Positions 41,687-50,285 of a stretch of DNA of 64,000 nucleotides are shown here, piece by piece. A program made the position numbers and the translations under genes. The notes beneath the pieces were generated by a model. It was not told the origin of the DNA. It was given only the letters and a program-made list of their open reading frames with translations, and made no database searches. Location of the stretch: contig JAXLWB010000016.1 in assembly GCA_046328715.1 (NCBI GenBank), positions 124,001 through 188,000 on the forward strand, read 5' to 3'. The first letter of the stretch is position 1; each line of letters begins with the position of its first letter. This stretch comes from JAXLWB01 sp046328715 (lineage in GTDB: Bacteria; Chloroflexota; Anaerolineae; Caldilineales; Caldilineaceae).

Positions 41687-43077
41687 CAGCTTCGATCCAG
41701 AACGTTGAAAACCGCAGCCATATCAGGCGCTTCCGCTAGTTGATGGAGCGCCTGGAGTGCGGTATCGACCTTGGCGGGGCCGTAGCGGGGCGCAACCAAG
41801 GTGCGGAACTTCTCTTCGAGCGACTCGGTGGAGACTGGGTTCTCAGGGTTGCCATGCGGGTATGCAGCAGACAGGGTTTGGGTGTTTCCATTGTTCAATC
41901 TAAAGGTGATGCGGGTTCCCCATTGGGCAGGATATTGGGCGGTCAGATCCTGCGCAATAGTGATGCGTGTCCGTCTGAGCAAGGTGGCGATCCCTTCATC
42001 GACGACGCCCGCACTCGTGAAACGTTCAGGAGCGAATTGTTCCAGGCCGACCCAGCCTTCAAGCAACCCTGTCGCCACACCATAGGCCAGGCTAAACTTG
42101 GCTTGATAGGGCGTGGCCGGGTTCATCTCTTTGACAATCTCGTAGCCCGAGGCGTAGGTTTCGATGTGAAGGTCGGCAAGCGAGGATAAGGCGTCGTCCC
42201 CTTGCCACTGTTGCTGGCGTCGAAAGTCGAGGGCGGTGTCGATGGCACTATGGGTGTGTCCGCAGCAGGAGTAGAGCTTGTAACAATTCTCGGCAATCTT
42301 CCAGTGCGTGCCTAGCCCTTCGCTGACTCGACTGGGGTCGAACTGTTGGCTGGTGGCCCGGAAGAAGCCGCGCTCTCCCTCCAGGATACGTTTTGCACCG
42401 GTAAAGCCAAGCCGTGCCAGGTCGGCGGCCAGGACGCCGTTGAAGGCCGCTTTGCCCGGATGCAGATGTTTGCTCATCGCCCCATCGGCGTTGAACTCCC
42501 ATAATCCCGACGCCTGCGTTCCTGCCGTACCCAGTGCGTCAAGCATCTGGGCAGGCGAAAGGTGTAAGAGTGAACCGGCGGCAAGCGCAGCCCCAAAGGT
42601 AGCAACCGTGCCCGTGGGATGCCAGAAGCGATAGTGGCTGGGGTTGACTGCCTCCCCGATACGGAAGGCAGCCTCGTAGCCCAACACGACAGCCAACAGG
42701 AAGGCTTGCCCCGTAGTATGTTCTCGCTCAGCCACCGCCAGCGCAGCGGGAATGATGGGAGCAGCGGCATGAAGGGTGCTGCCTTTATGCACATCGTCCA
42801 ATTCAAGAATATGGGTGGCAACGCCGTTAGCGAGCGCAGCATTGGCAGCGGCAGCGCGCCCACCGCCAAAGACCGTTGCCTGACTAGACTGCCCCAGCGA
42901 AGCCACAAGCTGCTGGACCATACGTGCTGGCGGTTCCAAAGCTCCAGCCAGCGCCGAGCCGAGCCAATCGAGTACCGCTCGTTGGGCATGGGCGATGATT
43001 GGCGCGGATAGATCGCTAAATTGAGTTTTGGCAGCGAGGTCAGCAAGAAGCTGTTCTATGAATTGCGAATGATTCAC
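41686..43077 (-). CDS. MmgE/PrpD family protein
   Basis: The 463-aa product has the all-helical and lid domains of MmgE/PrpD (2-methylcitrate dehydratase-like) proteins: RAVLDWLGSALAGALEPPAR, NGVATHILELDDVHKGSTLH, FWHPTGTVATFGAALAAGSL, GTAGTQASGLWEFNADGAMS and KHLHPGKAAFNGVLAADLAR. Members dehydrate 2-methylcitrate or decarboxylate cis-aconitate; the paralogue class here cannot be assigned. The CAT-proximal start has no strong RBS. The acyl-CoA dehydrogenase downstream (41556) may belong to the same branched-acid or propionate pathway. Confidence 0.92.
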   Translation of the reverse strand: MNHSQFIEQLLADLAAKTQFSDLSAPIIAHAQRAVLDWLGSALAGALEPPARMVQQLVASLGQSSQATVFGGGRAAAANAALANGVATHILELDDVHKGSTLHAAAPIIPAALAVAEREHTTGQAFLLAVVLGYEAAFRIGEAVNPSHYRFWHPTGTVATFGAALAAGSLLHLSPAQMLDALGTAGTQASGLWEFNADGAMSKHLHPGKAAFNGVLAADLARLGFTGAKRILEGERGFFRATSQQFDPSRVSEGLGTHWKIAENCYKLYSCCGHTHSAIDTALDFRRQQQWQGDDALSSLADLHIETYASGYEIVKEMNPATPYQAKFSLAYGVATGLLEGWVGLEQFAPERFTSAGVVDEGIATLLRRTRITIAQDLTAQYPAQWGTRITFRLNNGNTQTLSAAYPHGNPENPVSTESLEEKFRTLVAPRYGPAKVDTALQALHQLAEAPDMAAVFNVLDRS

Positions 43078-43158
43078 GGTGCGACCTGCAATTATTTTAA
43101 TGCTTTTCGGTGTCAGTAGACATGATTACTACTGTGTAAATTATATTCTTCGATTTTT

Positions 43159-43376
43159 GTCATTCTGAGCAAGGGCTTTTTCGAGCGAAGAATCTTGCGT
43201 GGCTGACTCACCAAGATTCTTTCCTTACGAGTGTTGGGTTCGGCGCTAACGAAAAAATCGAGCAAGAAAACCTGAGAGAGAGTCTGTCATTCTGAGCGAG
43301 GGCTTTTTCGAGCGAAGAATCTTGGTTGGACAACGCAAGATTCTTCGTCGCAAACAGCCGCTCCTCAGAATGACAG
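43159..43376. repeat. Direct and inverted repeat R6 (CATTCTGAGC...)
   Basis: TGTCATTCTGAGC, GGGCTTTTTCGAGCGAAGAA and TCTTG occur at 43159 and 43286, each followed by an inverted closing arm (CAAGATTCTTTCC; CAAGATTCTTCGTCG, CTCAGAATGACA). It fills the gap between MmgE/PrpD and the hydrolase gene; nothing else was seen there. Confidence 0.7.
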
Positions 43377-43426
43377 ATCAGCCCTTACCGAAAAACTAGT
43401 TTGTGCTCAAAGTATCTGTTTGGACA

Positions 43427-44233
43427 CTACCCTTTAAGGTGCTTTGCCAGAAACGCCCGCGTCAAACCTGGCAGTTTGGGATCAGTAAAACGTCCATGGC
43501 CTGCACCGATGACGGTGTAAAAGGCCACATCAACCCCAGCGACGATCAAAGCATTGACCAGCAGTACGCTTTGCTGATAGGGCACCAGCGGGTCTTGGTT
43601 GCCATGGACAACCAGAAAAGGCGGGGCGTCGGCGCTGACATAGGTGACAGGATTGGAGCGGGCGGTCTTTTCTTTGTTTTCCTGGATCGGCCCGCCCACC
43701 AACTGCGACTCGGGCGAATCGGGCGTGTCGTGGATCATGCCGTCAGGGAGACGCTGGGTATCCATTTGCAGAAAGTCGGTGGGTCCAAAATAGTCGACGA
43801 CACATTGCACACGGCTGGAGAAATCCAGATGCTCGCCTACCTCATATTCGGCGACCTGCCCTGTCACGCCCAGCATGGCAACCAGATGACCGCCCGCCGA
43901 TGGCCCCCAGGCAGCGAAGCGATTGGAATCGAGCCTGTATTTATTGGCGTGAGCGCGTAACCAACGCACAGCGGCCTTACAATCCTGAATCTGTGCTGGC
44001 CAAATTGCATGTTGGCTCAGGCGATAGTTGAGTGAGGCAACGGCATAGCCCTGCTCTGCATAGTGGACCGGCACGGGATCGTTTTCATTGCCTTCCTTGC
44101 TGCCCATGCGAAAGGCTCCACCATGCACCCAGATCAGCAGCGGCAGATTGTTGCCCGCATCGGGCAGATAGAGATCGAGTTTCTGGCGTTCATGGCCGTT
44201 GGTGACATAGGCTAGATCGCGCAACGTTTGCAT
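43427..44233 (-). CDS. BD-FAE-type alpha/beta hydrolase
   Basis: The 268-aa product LDLYLPDAGNNLPLLIWVHG begins the hormone-sensitive-lipase-like fold, with HGGAFRMGSKEG (oxyanion hole), RFAAWGPSAGGHLVAMLGVT (Ser in GPSAGG), acid in FLVVHGNQDPLVPYQQ and His in VIGAGHGRF. It is a small-ester or feruloyl-type carboxylesterase in the cytoplasm. GAGAAAAACA precedes the start. It is 19 bases after the LURP-one gene and ends a minus-strand run headed by a GH3 glycosidase, so a role in plant-derived ester cleavage is plausible. Confidence 0.9.
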   Translation of the reverse strand: MQTLRDLAYVTNGHERQKLDLYLPDAGNNLPLLIWVHGGAFRMGSKEGNENDPVPVHYAEQGYAVASLNYRLSQHAIWPAQIQDCKAAVRWLRAHANKYRLDSNRFAAWGPSAGGHLVAMLGVTGQVAEYEVGEHLDFSSRVQCVVDYFGPTDFLQMDTQRLPDGMIHDTPDSPESQLVGGPIQENKEKTARSNPVTYVSADAPPFLVVHGNQDPLVPYQQSVLLVNALIVAGVDVAFYTVIGAGHGRFTDPKLPGLTRAFLAKHLKG

Positions 44234-44252
44234 TGTTTTTCTCCTCTATACT

Positions 44253-44756
44253 TTATGAATCTTGATCCTTGGCCTCATCCTCATGTCCCATGCGATCAAT
44301 GATAATGGCGCAGGCAATGATGAGCACTGGATCTTCACCCGGTGCCACATCCACCGTATAGCTGTCGCGTAGTGAGAGCCACTTCTTGGAAGCTTGAGCA
44401 ACGGTTTCACCGTCACGCGTAATCGTGTAGTTCTTATCCAAAATGTCGCCCTGAATTCGCAAATCGGGAGCGTCGCCAGGCATATCAATGGTAAAGCCTT
44501 CGCGTAAGATGTTGATCAAGTCCTTGCGGACAGTGACATCGGGCTGGTTAGGCCGCTCGATCACATACGTCGAACGGAGCGAAAGTCGCTTTTCCCAGAT
44601 CTTGCCCTCTTCACCGGTTTTGAGGTTGCGCAGGATCAACGTGTTGTGCAATGTGATCAGCTTGCCCTGCACTTCAAATACATTCTCTCCGCTTTCATCC
44701 TGAATGTAATAGCTATCGCGCAGACTGAAAATTCGCTCTTTTAAGGTATATCGCAT
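44253..44756 (-). CDS. LURP-one-related/scramblase-like protein
   Basis: The 167-aa product MRYTLKERIFSLRDSYYIQD carries three repeats of the LURP-one/Tubby-like type (ENVFEVQGKLITLHNTLILR; RPNQPDVTVRKDLINILREG; GETVAQASKKWLSLRDSYTV), ending DVAPGEDPVLIIACAIIIDR. Similar bacterial proteins form a beta-barrel with a buried helix; function is unknown, perhaps membrane or nucleic acid binding. A minus-strand TATAAT (ATTATA, 44813-44818) is a possible promoter. The gap to GH39 carries an R3 hairpin. Confidence 0.9.
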   Translation of the reverse strand: MRYTLKERIFSLRDSYYIQDESGENVFEVQGKLITLHNTLILRNLKTGEEGKIWEKRLSLRSTYVIERPNQPDVTVRKDLINILREGFTIDMPGDAPDLRIQGDILDKNYTITRDGETVAQASKKWLSLRDSYTVDVAPGEDPVLIIACAIIIDRMGHEDEAKDQDS

Positions 44757-44891
44757 GGTCGGCTCCTTGTAGCTGGCATCTTGCTAGAATCTGCAACAGT
44801 GACTGCACTGTCATTATACGCTATGCAACTAGAGGTGCCGTGCCCATGAATACTTTCGCGCCAGGGCTTATGCAAGACGATGTAGCTAACC

Positions 44892-44972
44892 GTAGCACAA
44901 GAACCTTTCTTGTGCGTTGTGTAATCGGCAAACGAACAGGAAGGTATCTTGTGCTACGAAATGCACGTTCGT
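44892..44972. repeat. Hairpin repeat R3, long copy ending at GH39 stop
   Basis: GTAGCACAAGAACCTTTCTTG begins one hairpin, and TATCTTGTGCTAC with the tail GAAATGCACGTTCGT (as at 27230) ends the element. The TTA complement of the GH39 stop codon begins at 44972, exactly at the end of the tail. Confidence 0.7.
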
Positions 44973-46465
44973 TACTTGGTGCCGACCATTGAAATCAAAG
45001 CGACGCCGTGTGCGGGCATGACAAAGCGCAGGGTGCAGCCGCCCGCTTGCTGCTCTACCGGCAATGTTTCAGCAACCAGATGTGAAGACTGTTCGATGTC
45101 CGCCAATTGCTGTGCTGTTGGATATTCAGGACTGCCAAGATCCAGCCAGCATTGTTTTGGATTAGCATGTTGCCCATCGACGCGGGTGAGGGTCGCCGGA
45201 TTGGTCAAGGTCAGTCCGGGCAACTTGATCGATACTTCTTCGTCGGAGATCGTCCCGGTGGGAACGTTATGGTTGTAGACCAGCAGTGAGAGCGTCGTGT
45301 CGCTGCGCACGGCGAGGACTTCCACGGTGGCATCTCCGCCATTCCCGCTTACTCCCAGTCGTTCATGGCCCAGTTGATGCAGCAGTTCGAAGACTCGATA
45401 GGTCGGTTTCGGGATGCCGTGGATGGTTTGCAGACCAAAGCCGCCGTGAAACGGTGCCGCAAATTGGCCTCGTTCTTCAAAGAGATCGCTAAAGGTCCAG
45501 TACGAATAGCCCTGCACCAACCCATCGTTATCGGCAATCGTTTTCGCCACCAGTGCAGCGGCGTAGGGATCATCGTGGCTGTTGTCGGGCAACATGGCCG
45601 AGGTATTCCATTCGGTGTAATAGAGCGGCAGATCGCCCGCTTCGCCTCGCGCTTTGCGGGTCATTTTCTGCAGAATGCCACGCTCATATTGGCCCATCAG
45701 GTGGGCAAACTTCGTAAAAAACTCTTCGAGCGACATGTCGGGCTGTTTCCAGAGCGGGTCATCGGTGGGATAGTGATGGGTAGAGACGAAATCGATGGGC
45801 AGATTGGCGCTGCGACAAAAGGCCAGCATTTCGGGAATCCAGGCATTGATCGAGGTCGCCGGGCCACCCACTCGTAACCCCTCATCCACGCTCTTGATCG
45901 CACGGACAGAATGTTCATAGAGCTTGAAGTACTCCGCCTGACTGCCAGACCAAAAATAAGGAAGATTGGGTTCGTTCCACACCTCAAAAAACCAGGTGCG
46001 CACCTCGTCTAGTCCATAGCGATCAACGAGATGTTGCGTCAGGGCATGAATGAGCGACTCCCACTCTCCGTAATCAGCGGGCGGCGTGACGTTGGCCTTG
46101 TAGTGGAAACAGGTTTGTGTTCCCGAAGCCAAGGCTGGGGGCATGAAACCCAGTTCGATAAATGGCTTCATACCAATGCTCAGGAGAAAGTCGAAGATCG
46201 AGTCGATGTTGAAGAATGAGTAGCGTAGTTGACCCGCCACTTCACCACCAAAGATGGCATCCTCACGGATACAGACGCTCATGTCATTGTCGAGCAACCC
46301 GTGAAAGCGCACATATTGAAAGCCAAGTTCATGCTGCACCTTCGTCAATTGTTCACGCCAGTCTTGGCGCAAGCCCATGACCGCATGGCAACTGCCCACA
46401 CACATTTCCCAATAATGGGGGAAGGGCGTTCCTATGCTTGAGGTATTAACGGTAAATTCAATCAT
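44972..46465 (-). CDS. Glycoside hydrolase family 39 (beta-xylosidase-like)
   Basis: The 497-aa product has the GH39 clan-A barrel: IREDAIFGGEVAGQLRYSFF, LSIGMKPFIELGFMPPALAS, acid/base Glu165 in FFEVWNEPNLPYFW, VSTHHYPTDDP and nucleophile Glu285 in LYYTEWNTSAML. A beta-sandwich follows the barrel with YNHNVPTGTISDEEV. Known members cleave xylosides, L-iduronides and related glycosides; no signal peptide is visible, so it would act on imported oligosaccharides. It lies 34 bases downstream of the bicupin gene and belongs to the GH3, bicupin, GH39 group. Its stop codon abuts an R3 repeat. Confidence 0.93.
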   Translation of the reverse strand: MIEFTVNTSSIGTPFPHYWEMCVGSCHAVMGLRQDWREQLTKVQHELGFQYVRFHGLLDNDMSVCIREDAIFGGEVAGQLRYSFFNIDSIFDFLLSIGMKPFIELGFMPPALASGTQTCFHYKANVTPPADYGEWESLIHALTQHLVDRYGLDEVRTWFFEVWNEPNLPYFWSGSQAEYFKLYEHSVRAIKSVDEGLRVGGPATSINAWIPEMLAFCRSANLPIDFVSTHHYPTDDPLWKQPDMSLEEFFTKFAHLMGQYERGILQKMTRKARGEAGDLPLYYTEWNTSAMLPDNSHDDPYAAALVAKTIADNDGLVQGYSYWTFSDLFEERGQFAAPFHGGFGLQTIHGIPKPTYRVFELLHQLGHERLGVSGNGGDATVEVLAVRSDTTLSLLVYNHNVPTGTISDEEVSIKLPGLTLTNPATLTRVDGQHANPKQCWLDLGSPEYPTAQQLADIEQSSHLVAETLPVEQQAGGCTLRFVMPAHGVALISMVGTK

Positions 46466-46499
46466 GATGACTTCCTAGCCAAGGATTAGATAACGAATT

Positions 46500-47558
46500 T
46501 TAATGGGCACCGGGAGGGCCGCCCGGTCCTCCTGATCCATCTGGCGGTGGCCCGACGATTTTCAAATCCAGCTCCCCTGCCTGCACCTTCTGCATCAGGC
46601 GGTCGAAGCGTGCTGGACCTGGTTCAACCGGGAAGATGTGCCCATCGTACGGTGATCCCAACGTGTGAAAGAACGGCTCAAAGATGCCCGGTGCCAGCAC
46701 GGAAAAGAAGCGGGTGTAATGAGCATCCATGCGGAAGGAATGGATCGTGTGCGCAGGGACGTGGAGAAAATCGCCCGGCTGCATCTGATGTTCTTCGCCA
46801 CTGCTCCACATGGTCATTTGACCGGAGGTACAGAGGAAGGTTTCGGTGTGTTTTTCATGTAAGTGCTGAATAATAGCGTTGCCAGCCGGACCGAGATTGT
46901 CAAGCACCAGAAACTCGCCATTGGTGTTGGCGTTGGTGGCTAACAGAATGTACAACTCACGTCCAACAATGCGATGAATGCCACCACCGGAGGCGATCAC
47001 ATAGGGGACAACGCCGTCGGGCACTTCCGTGTTGGTGACCAGTTGTGCTTCACCGGTAGCGATGGTCTCTGCAAGTTCGAGATCAGCCCCGACGATGGGT
47101 TTTGCCAGCAGCTCGGCCAAATCGACTGAGGAACCTTGTGGCGGGTGAACATGTAGATCGGTTTTGCTGCCGACGTGAGCGTATACCTTGCCGACTTCGC
47201 CTTTGGAAGTCAAGGAAAGAAGACGCGCATTGTGGCTGCGCATAATGTAAGCATGAATGGTACCGGCCGGGATATGTGCATAATCACCAGGGGCGAGCAG
47301 ATAGCACTGGTCAGCGAGAGCCACCTCAACTAGCCCTTCCCGTACATAGATTCCTTCATGAGCGCGAGCGTGGCGATGGGCAGGAAAGCTATCACCTAGA
47401 CAGCCGGAAATCGAAACCAGTTCAAAGAGTCCGCCGCTACTTGCTGCCGAGGCGATGGTGGTCACCAGTTGCGTGCCGATCAGATAGCGTGTGCCCTCAT
47501 GGTTACGCAGTAGGTAGGGTTGTTTTGTGGTGGGAAGCTTTGTATCATTTTCATTCAT
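46500..47558 (-). CDS. Quercetin 2,3-dioxygenase-like bicupin
   Basis: The 352-aa product MNENDTKLPTTKQPYLLRNH has two cupin domains. The first shows SFPAHRHARAHEGIYVREG and DYAHIPAGTIHAYI, the second IIQHLHEKHTETFLCTSG and DFLHVPAHTIHSFR, each giving the His/His/Glu/His metal set, so both sites may bind metal. The layout is that of quercetin 2,3-dioxygenase and pirin-like bicupins. The C-terminus is a glycine/proline-rich tail (GPPPDGSGGPGGPPGAH). ATG at 47558 is chosen because AAAGGAGTACCC lies before it. It follows GH3 by 20 bases. Flavonoid cleavage is possible but not shown. Confidence 0.88.
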   Translation of the reverse strand: MNENDTKLPTTKQPYLLRNHEGTRYLIGTQLVTTIASAASSGGLFELVSISGCLGDSFPAHRHARAHEGIYVREGLVEVALADQCYLLAPGDYAHIPAGTIHAYIMRSHNARLLSLTSKGEVGKVYAHVGSKTDLHVHPPQGSSVDLAELLAKPIVGADLELAETIATGEAQLVTNTEVPDGVVPYVIASGGGIHRIVGRELYILLATNANTNGEFLVLDNLGPAGNAIIQHLHEKHTETFLCTSGQMTMWSSGEEHQMQPGDFLHVPAHTIHSFRMDAHYTRFFSVLAPGIFEPFFHTLGSPYDGHIFPVEPGPARFDRLMQKVQAGELDLKIVGPPPDGSGGPGGPPGAH

Positions 47559-47578
47559 GGGTACTCCTTCTTTGTTGC

Positions 47579-49222
47579 CTATATGGAAAGTGAATGAATC
47601 TTCACTTTGGGAAGCTGCACTGGGCAATCGCCCTGCGCCGCAATCTCGCCCAGCCATACCTTGACCGCCGCCCGCTGCGAGACCGCACTGTCGCCGTACG
47701 CCGCTAGCAGATTGGGCAGATGAGGCATTTCGTGCAGCACATATGGGTTGCCGAAGCTGGTGTAATAGACCTGCGGATGCTCGACAAAGAGCGAGCGCCA
47801 TTGCCAATGCCCCAGGTGACCGACCAGGTTCTGGATCGTGCCAAGCACCATGTAGGGCAACATGACCAGGTTCATGAAGACCACATCGGCCGAACTGACT
47901 TTGGCCAACAACTCTTCGTCGCCTGGGTTAAGCAGGTGCTCGACCTGATAGCTGCGTGTCCGTAACTCTTCATCAAAGACAGAAAGTTCACGCGGCGGCA
48001 TAAAGCGATTGAATTGACTGTTCGCGCCAATGGTCACGGTTAGAATACGGCTACCCGGTCGTAATTTACCAGACAAATGACCCTCACCGCGCAGCACGGT
48101 AATACTCTTGTCAGCCATACTTTGGGCAGCTTGTTGATAACTGGTTTTGTCGGCATCTGACGGTTTGGGGCCAAAGGGATCGCGGTGTAAATTGAGGCGA
48201 GCTTTCAATTCCAAGACACGACGTGCTGCCTCCCACACCCGCCCCTCCGCCAGACGCCCCGTTTGAACCGCTCGCAACAAACGCTCAAAATCCGCCTCTG
48301 CCTCGCAACGCAGATAGACATCCAGCCCGGATTGGATGCACTGCACCACTCGCTCTTCGCTGGGCACACGCGAGGTGAGGCCAATCATGCCGGAGGCATC
48401 CGAGATGAGCAGCCCGGCAAAGCCCAACTCTTTGCGCAGCAGATCGTTCAGAAGTTGTGGACTGAGCGTGGCTGGCGGTGCTTGTTCGGGCCGGTCGGCA
48501 AATCCCTGATAGTCGGGCAGCGAGATGTGACCGGGCATGATACACATCACGCCAGCTTCGATCACCGCCCGCCAAACCGCACCGTAGGTCGCTTGCCACT
48601 GTGCAAAGGGCAGATTGTTGATCGTCGTAACCAGATGTTGGTCACGGTCGTCCATGCCATCGCCGGGGAAATGTTTGGCCGTGGCCGCCATCCGTCCTCC
48701 ATGCTGTAAGCCTTGGACAAATGCTACGGCTAACCGTTTCACCCGCTCTGGCTGGTCGCCCATCGAGCGGACATTGGTGATGGGGTTAAGAAAGTTGTAA
48801 TTGAGGTCAACAACCGGCGAAAATGACCAATGAACACCGGCGTAGCGAGCCTCGGCGGCGGAGGCTTCCCCCATCGTGCGCATCAAATCGACGTCATTGG
48901 CGGCGCCAGCGGCCATCATCCACGGAAACTCGGTGCCATCACGCAGTTCAATCGCGCCGTGCTCCAGATCGCCAGCCACCAACAAGGGAATCACTGACTG
49001 CTCTTGCAACGGCTGCATCAGTTCACGCATCCGTGCCATGGTCGGGCCACCGCCCATCCTAATGCAGCCAAGGGGAACCTTTTGCAGCAGTTCCCCCCAT
49101 TCTGCAACTGTAAAACGTGGATTAGATGGACACAAAAGTTGGCCAACACACTGAGGAAGTGTCATCGCACTCAGGGTCGTGTCCACCCATTGTTGTTGAT
49201 TGGTGGTTAGGGGAGTGAGCAT
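47579..49222 (-). CDS. Glycoside hydrolase family 3 N-terminal domain protein
   Basis: The 547-aa product has the GH3 barrel: LLVAGDLEHGAIELRDGTEF, GVHWSFSPVVDLNYNFLNPI, AATAKHFPGDGMDDRDQHLV and the nucleophile Asp in GLLISDASGMIGLTS. The C-terminal part (HLSGKLRPGSRILTVTIGAN...) is a Rossmann-like second domain, as in beta-glucosidase/N-acetylglucosaminidase members. There is no signal peptide. It leads the group GH3, bicupin, GH39. No clear ribosome site is visible at the ATG (AAATAAAAG). Substrate unknown: beta-glucoside, xyloside or hexosaminide. Confidence 0.92.
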   Translation of the reverse strand: MLTPLTTNQQQWVDTTLSAMTLPQCVGQLLCPSNPRFTVAEWGELLQKVPLGCIRMGGGPTMARMRELMQPLQEQSVIPLLVAGDLEHGAIELRDGTEFPWMMAAGAANDVDLMRTMGEASAAEARYAGVHWSFSPVVDLNYNFLNPITNVRSMGDQPERVKRLAVAFVQGLQHGGRMAATAKHFPGDGMDDRDQHLVTTINNLPFAQWQATYGAVWRAVIEAGVMCIMPGHISLPDYQGFADRPEQAPPATLSPQLLNDLLRKELGFAGLLISDASGMIGLTSRVPSEERVVQCIQSGLDVYLRCEAEADFERLLRAVQTGRLAEGRVWEAARRVLELKARLNLHRDPFGPKPSDADKTSYQQAAQSMADKSITVLRGEGHLSGKLRPGSRILTVTIGANSQFNRFMPPRELSVFDEELRTRSYQVEHLLNPGDEELLAKVSSADVVFMNLVMLPYMVLGTIQNLVGHLGHWQWRSLFVEHPQVYYTSFGNPYVLHEMPHLPNLLAAYGDSAVSQRAAVKVWLGEIAAQGDCPVQLPKVKIHSLSI

Positions 49223-49548
49223 CTTTTATTTCACCTTTGCGGTTTGAACCAAAGATCTGCCGACGGCTTGCATCTTGCGCGCAAATTGCTCACAACGAAT
49301 GCTATAGTGGCGATTTTGCTAGAAGTCCAGTTGTTCATGGTGACTTTCTCCTGGTATGGTCGCTCGCCCTGCAAACAGAATGGACCTTTGTGAGCAGGAG
49401 GATTTTCGTCAGGACTGATATAAGCTGTGGAAAAACGATCTCCGATATATGGTTGTTGGGCAGGAAGCAAGTTTCAGTACGTAAAAAGCATTCTACGCAG
49501 GGTTACCAAAATTATCAACAATCTGAAGGGCTTCGTGTGTATCTAAAA

Positions 49549-49643
49549 CAGAAGCCCGCACGTTAGTAAGGGCGAGGCTTGCCCTTACTAACGTGCGGGC
49601 TTCTGAATGTTGTCTCCCCTTACTAACGTGCGGGGCTCTGAAG
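49549..49643. repeat. Perfect long hairpin plus half-copy
   Basis: CAGAAGCCCGCACGTTAGTA...TACTAACGTGCGGGCTTCTG: about 25-bp perfect arms around GGCGAGGCTTGCC (49549-49605), followed at 49613-49643 by a partial repeat CCCCTTACTAACGTGCGGGG. It lies in the 450-base gap before GH3, which otherwise shows no gene. Confidence 0.75.
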
Positions 49644-49671
49644 ATCAATGACCCGTTATCAACTCAGTCTT

Positions 49672-50272
49672 CTACTGTTTCACGACTTCATTCACCCAAG
49701 CAATGAAGTTCTCCGTACTGTTGCCTGTACGCTCGGCCATCGTGTGGCCTTGATTTCAAACGGTGGTGAATTGGACATCTTCAGCACTGGCATAGGCTTT
49801 CAGTGCCAACGCCAGATTCACTTCCACCGTGGATGCAGTATCGCCTTGTTTGATACCAGTATTGATGCGCCAATATTTGGCAACCGTCGAAGTCTGGTAG
49901 CCATCATAGGATGCCAACAGGTAGTACATGGGATTGTACATGTTCTGACGTTCCTGAATCCCGTTGCCCAGTTTGTCGACCGCTGTCAGATCGGTGGCAT
50001 AGGTATCGACGAGCGAGGCGTCCCAATCTGCGTAGGCGGCATAGGTGGCTTGATTCGCTTGCAGCAGATTGGCTACTGTAACGTCAAAGTGGAGTGCATC
50101 ACTTTCATCGTTGCCAAAGAGCTGATTTTCTGCCTGCCCACGTGCCAGATCATCGAAGGCGGGCACGCTTTTGCTTGCTGTCTTGACGTAGGTGGCAAAG
50201 TCTGCCAGGCTGGTAATATTTTCCCGTGAATAGGGCTCAAATTTATGGCTTTCACAGCCGCAATTGGGTTTG
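49672..50272 (-). pseudogene. Remnant of a subtype-B tannase/feruloyl esterase-like hydrolase
   Basis: The minus strand gives SHKFEPYSRENITSLADFAT, SVPAFDDLARGQAENQLFGN, YNPMYYLLASYDGYQTSTVA, KYWRINTGIKQGDTASTVEV and, after an in-frame TGA where Trp is expected, NQGHTMAERTGNSTENFIAW ending VVKQ and a true stop. This is the C-terminal region of tannase/feruloyl-esterase-like hydrolases, including the acid and His. The N-terminal half with the nucleophile is missing. It ends against the DUF3500 gene. Confidence 0.7.
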
Positions 50273-50285
50273 CTTCAGACGGTTC

